From the NCBI GenBank assembly GCA_039704465.1, contig JASFAU010000015.1:186001-250000 (forward strand): a stretch of DNA of 64,000 bases, read 5' to 3'. A program made the position numbers and the translations under genes. Source of the DNA: Plasmodiophora brassicae. Lineage: Eukaryota; Endomyxa; Phytomyxea; Plasmodiophorida; Plasmodiophoridae. Below the pieces are notes generated by a model. The model searched no databases, was not told the origin of the DNA, and worked only from the letters and a program-made list of their open reading frames with translations. Shown here piece by piece: positions 10,401-20,171 of the stretch (within the stretch, counting starts at the first letter, position 1; each line of letters begins with the position of its first letter).

Positions 10401-12342
10401 AACCTTTGTCGTTCATCTCGGGGACATTCCGTGGTTCTCAATTGAAGTGGGCGACCATTGAGAAGGAGGCCTACGCCATCATTGAAGGCTGCTATCGCCT
10501 CAGACACTTCATCTCTATGTCAAAGCTGGCACTTCGAATCTTCACAGACCACCGTAATTTGGTTTTCATTCTGAACCCAGCCTCGGTTGCACGAATTAGT
10601 CGGACGACCGGCGATCGCTTGGAGCGCTGGCGACTTCAGATTATCGACCTAGATTTTCATTGAGCAGCACATTGCTGGGGAGGACAACGTTTGGGCCGAC
10701 CTCGCCACGCGTGGGGCGTCGCCCTGCAACCACTCTCCTCATTTTCCCCTCCATCGTTCCGTTCTATTCGTCATATGGCAATTAATCTTGACTTCGACGA
10801 TTACAAGATGACCGATGAGTTTATCTGGCCGTCTGTCGACGAGATTAGTAACGCTCAGACCGACTACATTCGCCAACACGACCTATCTGCCGTTTCCGAT
10901 ATTCTCCAACTCGAAGGGGACATGTCTCTCCACCTTAGCCCGGAATCTGGCTGGCGTACTCCAGACAATCAACTCTGGGTACCATCACATGCACTGCAGC
11001 TACGCATCGCAGTGATTTCACATATGGGACTGTCTGGTCATCAACCTGCTGCATCGACTATTTCGAGCATCGCACAACTCTTCTGGTGGCCTGATCTGGA
11101 TTCCTTTGTTCGTGCATTTGTGGACAAATGCTTACACTGCCTACGCAACAAAGATTCGATGATTCCCCGACCCGACCTTTTGGCACGGCTATGCATGCGG
11201 ACAAGCCCAATAAGGTCATCCACTATGACTTTCTGTTCTTATCCAAACCTCGTCCAGGCGATTCTCATCAACTTCGTTATGTTCTGGTTCTGAAGGACGA
11301 CGCCACGGCATTCGTCGAGTTAATTCCTTGTCAATTCGCGGATCACAGCGTTGTCGCCGAATCTCTTCTGGATTGGTTCAAACGTTTCGGCATTGTTTTC
11401 CAACATGTCTCTGACCGCGGCACACACTTCAAAAACGCGGTTATCGCCGAGCTTAATAGCCGGTTACACTGCAACCATCATTTCACAACTGCCTACACAC
11501 CTTGGGCGAACGGCACGGTTGAGGTTGTCAACAAGCGGCTTCTCTTTCTGCTGAAGTCCCTCCTCTCCGAGCTAAATCTTCCATTCCAGGATTGGCCGTA
11601 TGTCCTTCCGCTGATCAACATGACGGTAAATCACACTGTTCGATCAAGTGTGGGCTACGCGCCTGTCACGATGTTTACGGGTTTGCCACCCTCGACACCT
11701 ATCTCGATTATCTTCAACAAACGCATCGACGCGGTTATCGACGTACCGTTGACCCCTGACCGTCTCAAGGAAATGACGACGGAACTTATCGATTCTCTCG
11801 AGGACATGCACAAAGCAGTGGCACGTACACGCACCCATCTACGTGATCTCAAGCAACGCGCCCGGCGTCGCCGACGCAATGTTCGCGAGATCAACTTCAC
11901 GACGGGCGACTATGTTCTCGTGGCCAACCATGGCAAGCACTCCAAGTCCGAGTACAACTGGACTGGACCTGCCCAGATTATCGACACCATCAACGACTGG
12001 GTGTATCGAGTTCGAGATCTCTTGACTGATCGTATCTCAGATGTACACGCCCAGCGCTTAATGTTCTATGCAGATGCGCACTTGAATGTCACCTCTTCCC
12101 TGAAGCACAACATCGCGCTCACCGGCGTGGCTTACCAAGTCAACGCAGTCGAGGACATTCGAGTCAACTCTACGTCAGGTGACACTGAACTACTGATCAA
12201 CTGGATCGGATTCGATGCCACCGACAATTCATGGGAACCTTACTCGGTCATGGCGGCCGATGTTCCTGATATCGTCAGGGCCTTCCTCGAACGACAAGCC
12301 GAAGGAGACCCGCTCTGCTCACGACTGTTAGCAGATTTCTAA
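7452..12342 (+). pseudogene. gag-pol polyprotein of the young gypsy element, interrupted by frame changes
   Basis: Gag starts at ATG 7452 and includes a zinc knuckle of the form CX2CX3HX4C (CLICKEQHWVQVC) near 8438. The protease carries the active-site DSGA near 8655. Reverse transcriptase has LWIDDIL near 9818, and RNase H has 'FTDHRNLVF'. The integrase has an HHCC zinc-binding region (near 11020-11150), catalytic Asp residues in 'HYDFLF' and 'VSDRGTHF', and Glu in 'WANGTVEVV'. A chromodomain follows ('LLINWIGF', 'NSWEP'). Four frame changes were seen, near 8160, 10659, 10710 and 11175. They may be real mutations or indel errors in the assembly; one sits in an A-run. As given, no single continuous pol frame exists. 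Confidence 0.88.
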
Positions 12343-12351
12343 CACGGGGAG

Positions 12352-12548
12352 TGTTCATCCAGAGTACCAGTACTCAGATGATGCTGCTCAGATGCTGCTG
12401 CCACCCGGTCACATGATCATGACCGTACTCGACCCCGCAGCGGCCCTTGCTGTGACGATCCTGTCCAAATACATCAGTTCGTTATATCACCAGGCGCCGA
12501 CTCTTGCGACCGACCGCCCCCGTAGTGGGCAGCGGCGGCGTTAGCACA
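12352..12548 (+). repeat. 3' LTR of the young gypsy element
   Basis: This is the second copy of the 197-bp LTR and lies directly after the purine-rich 'cggggag'. It should supply the polyadenylation signal of the element RNA. The flanking 'tcgtg' at 12549-12553 is the right-hand target duplication. Confidence 0.92.
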
Positions 12549-13810
12549 TCGTGCTTGCGACGTTACCAAAGAGGCAACCACAACGCGCTTTGCTTTGCCG
12601 GGCATGGACATGGACATTCAGCAGATGTGCCAGTAGTGTCTTTCAATGCGTCCCAACGCGAGGAGGCGCGAAGGTCCCAAGTCCCCTTGGCGATCAAGCA
12701 CTACATGGTCAGATGCCGTTCCAGGTCCTGCACATGGATTACTTGAACGTGGAACCAGTTCGAGGAACAGATCGCTCGTACAAGTACATCCTCGTGATGA
12801 AGGACGACTTCAGTGGTCTGGTCCGCTTGATTCCATGCGCTGAAGCGACCAGTCGTGCTGCGGCAGAGGCATTATCCCAATTGATTGCCGACTTTAAACC
12901 CCCACAATATCTTGTCACCGATGGTAAGCGGTGGACCCCAATTTACCGCCGAGTTCATCAACGAGCTCATGACCCGGCTGCGATACGTGGAGCATCACAT
13001 GATAACGCTGGCGTACCGCCCATGGGCAAACGGTACTGTACTGGAACGCGCCAACCGCACAATAGTTGACATCCTGCGAAACGTTCTCAACGAGGGGCGC
13101 CATATCAGCTCCTACAACTGGCCCTACTATGCCCTCTGGTGCAACACGCCATCAACCATGCTCCGAGTACACGTCTCGACGGCTTCACACGATTTACAGT
13201 TGTCGCCAAGTTGAAAGCTGAACCTCCTCTGGACAATATCTGGGATTCGACATGCAATCACTTCCGGCCGATCTCTCCGAAATGGGTGACGACGTACCTG
13301 TCAGCACCCCAGTCGGCCATGGATGAACTTCATAAGGTCGTCGATGAAGCCAGGGTGCGGAGGACGAGTCCAATGTGCGGCAACGAGCTCGTCATCCGCG
13401 AGTCGTTCATCCCGGGCGACTACGTCTTGAACGCGAAGCCCGTCCCCAGACCTGCACAGAAGTTGATTGCGCCTACGTCCGTCTCGCCGATATCTTGACG
13501 CTTCAGCTCGTTTGATATGAATACATTAATTTTAGAAGTTCGCTAACCGTTACATTTTCGCGCGATTTTTTAGAGTTCGCCAGTCGTTCGTGCTATGTAC
13601 GACTGCACGGCGCCGTACGGTACGATGCCGTGCAGTCCGCTGCAGTCCGTGGAGTCCGTGCCACGCTCTGGGACTCTGTGTGAAAAGGGGGGGCTGAACC
13701 GGGGCGAGGCGGACGCGTCGTCGTCGTCAAGGATGGGATGGGGATGGAAGCGGCATTCGCATATTGCCTTGTTATGGAGATGGACGCCGCGATTGCAGCT
13801 TCAATAATCA

Positions 13811-14337
13811 CTGCATAATGGCCGAACCGTATCTTTGGGCGGTGTTCATCCTTCTGTGCACAGTCATTGTCATCGCTGCCGGTACGTGGATCTACTGTGT
13901 CCTTGGCAGGAGGCAGCGCCGCGAGGAGATCCTCGTTCACCGCGAGGAAATTGCTGCCGGCTGATGCAACTCCTGTCGGTGTCCGGCGCAGCCTGCCCGA
14001 GGACGCGAGGGCGCAGCCGGCCATCCAGGTGGCAACTGACAGCGCCTTTAGTTGAATGATGCGCCTGCATAATGGCCGAACCGTATCTTTGGGCGGTGTT
14101 CATTATTCTGTTCACAGTCATTGTCATCGTTGTCGACTTTGCCACCTGGATGGCCAACTGCGCCCTCGCGTCCTCGGGCAAGGCTGCACCGGACACCGCT
14201 AGCAGTTGCATCAGCCGGCGGTTCACAATTTCCTCGCGGCGAACGAGGATCTCCTCGCGGAGAACGAGGGTCTTCTCGCGGTGCTACCTCCCGTCAAGGA
14301 CACAACAGATCCACGTCCCGACAGCGATGACAATGAC
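13811..14337. repeat. Foldback structure: direct repeat plus long inverted repeat
   Basis: A block starting 'ctgcataatggccgaacc' occurs at 13811 and again at about 14065 in the same orientation. The sequence 13860-14036 also recurs as a reverse complement at about 14139-14337, so the two arms (about 180-200 bp, imperfect) could pair across a spacer of about 100 bp. The left arm includes the end of the small membrane ORF at 13818-13964. The right copy replaces the end of that ORF with inverted sequence, so the second ORF (ATG 14072) shares only its first 15 or so residues with the first. Confidence 0.75.
13818..13964 (+). CDS. Putative 48-residue single-pass membrane microprotein
   Basis: The ORF begins MAEPYLWAVFILLCTVIVIA and forms one hydrophobic helix (residues about 6-28) followed by a basic and acidic helical tail (RRQRREEILVHREEI). 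It resembles small single-pass accessory membrane proteins, but no family was recognised. The start region is copied at 14072, where the downstream part is replaced by inverted sequence and reads on for about 100 residues with no clear pattern. It could equally be a fragment carried by the foldback repeat, so coding status is uncertain. Confidence 0.35.
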   Translation: MAEPYLWAVFILLCTVIVIAAGTWIYCVLGRRQRREEILVHREEIAAG

Positions 14338-14382
14338 GAGCTCTATACAACTTGTACATAAAACGACGTAGATGTGCATCGA

Positions 14383-15300
14383 AAGGTCCCGTTTGCCGAA
14401 GCGTATCGAACTAGGGTTCCAAGTCCTCGACGGCCGGTTCTGGGAAATGGAAACGTAACAGCGCGGCGAACGACGCTAAATCAGAAGCGGTCGCACCAAG
14501 CTGACGAGACACGTAGCGCGCTTCGCCCTTCAAACAGCTGGCCAGGAGCGCGCGAACGCCATCGGACAGTGGCAGGGTTGACGTGAGGTCGACGCGGGCA
14601 ATGCTAGCAAACAGATCGAGTCAATCGCTCGCCGGCAGATCATCAGGGTCGCCGGAAAATGCACTCAGAGAAACCTTTGTCGTAGTTACAACTGGATCGG
14701 TTAATGCGAGATCGATGCGGCGACTCTTCAGCAGCAGGTGTCTCAGAGGGATTGGTGTCCTGCAATATGGGCGTTGGCGGCATCGGTTTCCCTTGGGCAG
14801 CGAAGGAGCGGCTATGCCCGGCGAGCGCCGTGCTGAAGGTCCTCAGCTACTCCTCGGGGCGAGCTCGCATCTCAATGAAGAATGCCTCCTGCTCGAGCTG
14901 GAAGGCCCGTAAAGCGCCCGCAAGCGCGCGCTCGGCGGCGTCCACGACAGGCAATCAATGTTGGTGGGTCGATGGAAGATGGAGGAGATGGCACTGGAGT
15001 TGGGCATTTGGCTTCGTCATCAACCGATCGAGCCCGTCGAGCCGGAGCGCGTGCGTGTCATCAGATACAATCGGAAACAATTCACACAAACAAAAGGGAC
15101 GGAAGAGACCGCCGGTCGTAACAAGAACAACGAAGCGGAACGAGACAAGCAGACGCGACATTCGGTTCCTTGCAGATGAAGCGCCCAGCGCCCGATCTTC
15201 TGCGCCGTGTGCTTCTTCATCTCAGCGTCCTTCGCAAAGATTAATGTGAGGTTGCGGTGGTCGCAGTACACGAGGAATTCGGGTACTACTGACGTCTGTA
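14383..15300 (-). mobile_element. Decayed gypsy-type remnant: RNase H fragment, UTR-like repeat and gag
   Basis: Reading the minus strand, 15300-15180 encodes an RNase H fragment ('CDHRNLTLIFAKDAEMKK') close to that at 6812. Next comes a stretch of about 280 bp (15170-14890) that recurs in inverted orientation at about 27165-27440. Then a gag-like frame is recognisable at about 14690-14410 ('KVSLSAFSGDPDDLP', 'GVRALLASCLKGEARY', 'FAALLRFHFPEP') with an internal stop. The juxtaposition of RNase H before gag suggests two element fragments joined by rearrangement. Confidence 0.65.
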
Positions 15301-15370
15301 GAAGGAAGTCACCACGCTCAGTCGCTTTGATTATGGAGGCTGCCAGCTTCTCAGGTGTTGACCATCGCAA

Positions 15371-15866
15371 TTCGGCTCCAGAGAATCGCTTGCTGTTAGC
15401 GCTGCCGACCCTCCGTCACCCATACCTGTCCGGATTGGCAATCGTGTGCAATGCACCTTCCACAAACTTTTACGCGGTACGGCGAGCAGTTACAAGTTGC
15501 AACAAATTGGCGGTCTCTGACCGTCATGGGCAATCCTCGGCTTGAATTAACCAAGATACGGATCTTGCTTAGGCCGTCATTTCGAACCCGACGCAGGCAT
15601 CCAGGGCTTATTAGAAGGAATCTTAAAAAGGGGAATTACTGAAATGCCCATTGAAACACGGGAGAGATATTGACCGAAGACGGGCAGGTTGCGTGTGACC
15701 GGATTCGCACGTCTTGGAACGTGGTCCCACAATTCTACTGCATCAGCGGCTGCCCCGGCGGTGATGGTGGCCCAAATCATAGGACTATATCGTATGTAGG
15801 TAGATACGTTATACGGTAGGCCGTTTGGCGACCGTTGTCGAACTCCGGGACTGCACCATCAAACGG
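15371..15866. other. Intergenic, upstream of the Der gene
   Basis: About 500 bp with no recognisable exon, repeat or RNA gene. The right part should hold the promoter and 5' UTR of the downstream GTPase gene. Confidence 0.4.
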
Positions 15867-18041
15867 ATGTTGCGCGTGGTGGCGTGGTGCACCTCCCAGC
15901 CCCTGCGATGGTTCGCAACGGCAACCGCCCTGCCTCGGGTCGCTATCATCGGCCGACCCAATACCGGCAAATCAACGTTCTTCAATCGTTTAACGAACAG
16001 GAGGCTAGGTAGGTAATACCTGTGCGCGAATCGATGCCGTCGTTGACGGGACTGGGATGGGCTGGTGTAGCGCTCACCGATGAGGCACCTGGTATGACGC
16101 GGGACCGACTGGAGTATCCGGTGTCGCTGTTCGACCTGCGCTTCACGCTGATCGACACGCCCGGTCTCGAGGATGCCTCGCCTGCGTCGCTCGAGCGCGA
16201 TATGATGGTGCAGAGTCAGCTCGCCGCCGAACAGGCCGATGTCGTCATCTTCCTCGTCGACGGGCGAGAAGGTACCCCATCGGTTTTACGCTCCTAGTTC
16301 CAGAACGCCCACCATGTTCAGGGATTACATCCGTGGACGAACACTTTGCCAGGTGGCTTCGTCGGCACTTGAAAAACCATCATGGCCATACGACCAGGGT
16401 AGGCCTATGGGGAACCATCGACGAGGCACGCGTGTGATGTTTCGATCAGGTCATTTGCGTTGCAAACAAATGTGAAGGTCACCTTCCGGAGGAGAACCTG
16501 GTCGAGGCATCCCGCCTGTCAGTTGCTGAACGGTCTGCCTCCGGTCATTTGATTTCATCGTTGCCCGTAGAGGATTCGGTGAACCTGTCCCGTTCTCGGC
16601 CATGCACGGCGAAGGTCGCATTGGGCTGTTCAATGCCATGAAGGATGCGCTGGAGGGCATTGGTACGCCCCGTATCTGTCCGGGGTGGTGGTCCGTCTGA
16701 TGCTTGTTGCAGAAATCCCTGCGGTCGATGCTGAACAAGCCGCCCAGGAAGGTGACCGGCTGCGACTTGCTGTACGTGGCCCTGGATCGGTCGCCATACA
16801 ACTGTAATGCTCAGCATGTACTTTGCAGATCGTTGGCCGACCGAACGTTGGCAAATCTACATTGGTGAATGCCCTGGTGGGAGATCCGACTCGATGCCTG
16901 ACAGGTCAACTTGAGACGTCATCGGCTTCGACCCTCGCTTCTGATCTTATGGTTATCAGGGCCTACGGCTGGAATCACTCGCGACTCGATCGTTACGCAG
17001 ATCTCCTTCCAAGGTCCCCGATCCCTCGCGTCTTGTAATTCCGCTTCTGATTCCCTTCATCCAGGACGTGAAATTGATTTAGTCGACACGGCTGGAATAA
17101 CGGGCGTGACACCCATGTCCTTCTCCAAGCACTCCAAGCAGGTTGTCGCTATCGTCTTCCGACTGGCGGTCTGATCTGACAACGCTGTAGGACGCGCGCG
17201 GGATGAACCAGTCACTACGGGCGGTCCGGTTCGCCAACGTCGTCGCCCTGTTACTGGATGCCACTTCTCTGGCATCAGACGAAGGCATCAAATTCCCTCG
17301 CAAAGAGGTCGCCATCGCCCGACACGTCAGGACTGCCCCATTCACGATGATCCGAAAGCGGTACCGACCTTGTGCTTTACGTGCAGGTCACCGAAAACGG
17401 CCGGTGCCTGACCGTTGTCGCCAACAAATGGGACCAGATCCCGGCGGGCGAACGCAAACGTTTCCTGAGGGACATCCGCGCGTCGTTCGGCGCCGAGGTC
17501 CCGCAAGCGGCCGGCGTCCAGATCGTGCCCATCTCGGCGCTGAACCGGGACCACATCGACTCGGTCCTGTCCACCGCCGTCCACTCGTTCGACCGGTGGA
17601 ACAGCCGCACCGGGACCGGTCTCCTCAATCGGTACCCTTGGCATGTCCCGTGCGGGTCCCCCAGACGTTCTGACGGCTCACCCAGGTGGCTGTCCGAGTT
17701 CCTACGCGGCTCCACGTTGCCGCTCGGCAAGGGCGGCAAGCGCATGCGCATTCGGTACATCACGCAAGTGAAGACACGCCCGCCTACCGTATGTAACTGC
17801 GCTGCATACACCATTCGGGGCTGACACAACACGTCGCCTGGCACAGTTCTGCGTGTTCGGGACGCGCGGCCTGGAGAAGGCGGAGGCGTTCCTGCGCGAG
17901 ATGGCGTACGCCATCCAGCAGGAGTTCGACCTGGACGGCGTCCCTGTTCGAATCCACTGCCGGGCGCCCGACAACCCGTACGTGGACGAGAACGGCAAGC
18001 CGAGGCCGAAACAGGCGTCCGCGTCGCCTTCGTCTGCATAA
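15867..18041 (+). CDS. DER: Double-GTPase ribosome assembly factor of the Der/EngA family, organelle-targeted
   Basis: Thirteen exons can be phased, with introns at 16009-16070, 16272-16321, 16399-16449, 16518-16570, 16663-16712, 16772-16828, 16905-16959, 17014-17064, 17142-17190, 17326-17386, 17632-17685 and 17789-17846. The first G domain shows P-loop GRPNTGKST, TDEAPGMTRDR, DTPG and ANKCEG. The second shows GRPNVGKST, GPTAGITRDS, DTAG and VANKWD, followed by the KH-like C-terminal domain ('MRIRYITQVKTRPPT', 'FCVFGTRG'). In bacteria Der acts in maturation of the large ribosomal subunit. The N-terminus (MLRVVAWCTSQPLRWFATAT) looks like a mitochondrial presequence, so a role in organellar ribosome assembly is inferred. 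The G4 motif of domain 1 reads NKCE instead of the usual NKxD. Confidence 0.93.
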
Positions 18042-18134
18042 ACGATCGCGCGTGCTGTCCTTGGTAGGATCGGTCTATGGCGAAATCTCCGAGTACGATC
18101 GCCTGGCCGTGGACGGTAGAGGTCGATCGTCGCC

Positions 18135-20152
18135 ATGGGCTGCGGCTCGTCGCTGGTGCCGAACCTGGACCATGTCGACATCACCCATTTCACGAAAATT
18201 CGCGCCATCGGCAAAGGTCTGCCAGACGGCCGCGTCCCGTTGGCAATCGACCTGACGCGTTGTGCAGGCGGATTCGGTCTGGTCCATGTCGTCACGGTTA
18301 GGTGGCCACCAGCGACGCTCGGGCAATGCCAGGTTCGCTGACGCGCGTCCGCGTTTCAACAGAAGACGACGCCGCCGCAGAAGCCCGATGAGCTGTTCGC
18401 GATGAAGACGATGGCGAAGATCACGCTGCAGCAGTCGTCGTGGCACCTGTCGGTCGCCTGGCTGGAGCGGAACGTGCTGCGCATCGTCAAGTCGCCGTTC
18501 ATCCCGAACCTGCACTGGGCGTTCCAGGACAGGGCCAGCCTGTACCTGGTCATGGATTTCCTGCCTGGCGGCGACCTGGGCTTCTATATCGACAAACGGA
18601 TAGGCCTCACTGAAGACGTTGCCGTCTTCTACGCCGCTGAGGTCGCTCTAGGGATTCAGGTTCGCTCTGCGCAAACGTCCCATCTGATCGTTGCATGACC
18701 CTCTCTCGTCAGGCGCTGCACGACAAGTACATCGTCCATCATGTAGGGCGCGTGTCCGCCTTGCAGAACCGCGTCCGACTGCTCTTCGTAGGATATCAAG
18801 CCCAGCAACACGATCTTGGACAAGAACGGCCACGCCCGCGTCATGGACTTTGGCCTGGCCACCATTCTAGAGGAAGACAACGGTTACAAAAGTGTGTGCC
18901 CAGGGGGGGGCGGCCGCCGTTGTCCCCCGACAATGCTGATCGTGTGTACATTCAGCATCAACCGGAGGCGGAACGCCAGGCTTCATGCCGCCTGAATGCA
19001 TCAAAGGCCGATCGCACAGTAAGCAGACGACCCCATGTGCATTATACCGGGCTTACCGTCGGGTGTGCCAGGTTTCGAGCCCGATTTCTTCGCGTTCGGT
19101 GCGACCATATACTACATGTTCAAGGGCCGGGCGCCGTTCCACAGCAACGAGCAGATGATGGAGCAGAGAGCCGTGCCGAACTCCTGGCGCGGGATCTCTC
19201 CCGTTGCCCAGGACCTCATCGAGAGTCTCCTGAAATACGACATGACCCAACGATTGACGGACTGGACCCAAGGTCTGGCGTCGTTGGGGGGCAATGCTAT
19301 CCCACCGGTACCGACCTTGTGTCCTGTCAGTTGAAGCGCACCCGTTCTTCAAGAATGTCAGCTGGGCGGAGATGCGGAAGGTTCGTTACGTTGACGGAAG
19401 CGGGGCACGCGGCTGATGAAGGTTTGTTAGTGCCAAGGCAAGGGGCCGATCGAGATCGAACATGACGCGGCGAAGAACTTCCCGATGGACGTTTGCGCGG
19501 TCAGCCGCCCAATTCAGGATCGGTCGGGGGTGCTGTTTGAACGACGTCTGGTTGACAGATGGACGTCCTGGCGCCTGACGACGTCATCGAGGTCAAGGAC
19601 CAGACGCTGTTCATCGGGTTCGAATACGACGAGGCCAAGGTGTTGGCCGCCGCTGCCGAGAACCTCAAGGCGCCGCGCCGGTCCGCTGCGAGGTCCCGCG
19701 CGCCTCTGAACCCGTTGGCCATCGAGAACCGGAGCCGGTCCATCCCGCCGCCGCGCTCGTCCGTCCCGCCCGCCGCCCTGGACCCGTCCAAATCGCAGCC
19801 GGCCCAGAGGGCCGACCGCACCGACCCGGATGCGACTAAGAATGCGAAGCAGAACAACGGCGTCGGCGTTGCGGTTGCGGACCCCGCCAAGCGGAGAAGC
19901 TCGAAGCTCGCTGTGCCTGGGGCCGTTCCACAGGAGGCGCCGCTAGTACCTGCCAAGCCGGCGTCCTCGCCGACGAACCAGACGACGAGATCATCGCCGG
20001 GCGTCTCGTCGGAATCTGCGACATCGTCGATAATAGGCAGGCCCGGCGATGCCGACCCGTCGGCATCGCCGAACGCCGTCGAGGTCCTTGTCGTGGAACC
20101 GTCGAAGGCGCTGGACGACGACGTTGCGATGAAGAAGGGGCCGGTTGCGTAA
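18135..20152 (+). CDS. AGC-type Ser/Thr kinase with N-myristoylation signal (copy 1)
   Basis: The protein starts MGCGSS, a classic myristoylation and palmitoylation signal. The Gly loop (GKG-GFGLVHVV) is split by an intron at 18217-18267. The catalytic Lys is in FAMKTM, the alpha-C Glu in WLERNVL, and the hinge region reads LVMDFLPGGDL. The catalytic loop reads HHDIKPSN, with His in place of the usual Arg of HRD, across an intron at 18743-18791. DFGLAT and a GFMPPE activation-loop end follow. The AGC tail has 'HPFFKNVSWAEMRK' and a hydrophobic motif FIGFEY, with Glu at the usual phosphosite as in atypical PKC. The last 150 or so residues are disordered, rich in Ser, Pro and Ala. It lies tail to tail with its paralogue, 19 bp away. 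Membrane-anchored signalling is inferred. Confidence 0.88.
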
Positions 20153-20171
20153 ACATCTGTGTGGTTAATTG

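Larger units (their letters stand above)
7212..12548 (+). mobile_element. Young Ty3/gypsy chromovirus-type LTR retrotransposon
   Basis: The element is 5337 bp long. It is bounded by two 197-bp LTRs that read identically by eye, each starting TG and ending CA. The 5-bp duplication 'tcgtg' occurs at 7207-7211 and 12549-12553. The order gag, protease, reverse transcriptase, RNase H, integrase, chromodomain is that of chromoviruses. A short purine run ('cggggag') precedes the 3' LTR. The sequence after the 5' LTR does not begin with the common TGG of tRNA-Met primer sites, so the primer is uncertain; self-priming occurs in some chromoviruses. It is inserted into an older gypsy element. Confidence 0.92.
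6812..13498 (+). mobile_element. Older, decayed Ty3/gypsy element, split by a younger insertion
   Basis: The left part (6812-7211) encodes an RNase H fragment ('EMKKHTAQKIERWALHLQG', ending WADLVSR) and then spacer and integrase N-terminal sequence in several frames. The right part (12549-13498) continues it with the rest of the integrase. Recognisable pieces are 'VLHMDYLNVEP' with the first catalytic Asp, 'DDFSGLVRLIPC', a second Asp near 'LVTDG', and 'YRPWANGTVLERANRT' with the catalytic Glu. Frameshifts and stops interrupt it. The two halves meet at the 5-bp target duplication of the young element at 7212-12548, inside the integrase zinc-binding region. No LTRs of this older element were identified. 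Confidence 0.8.
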
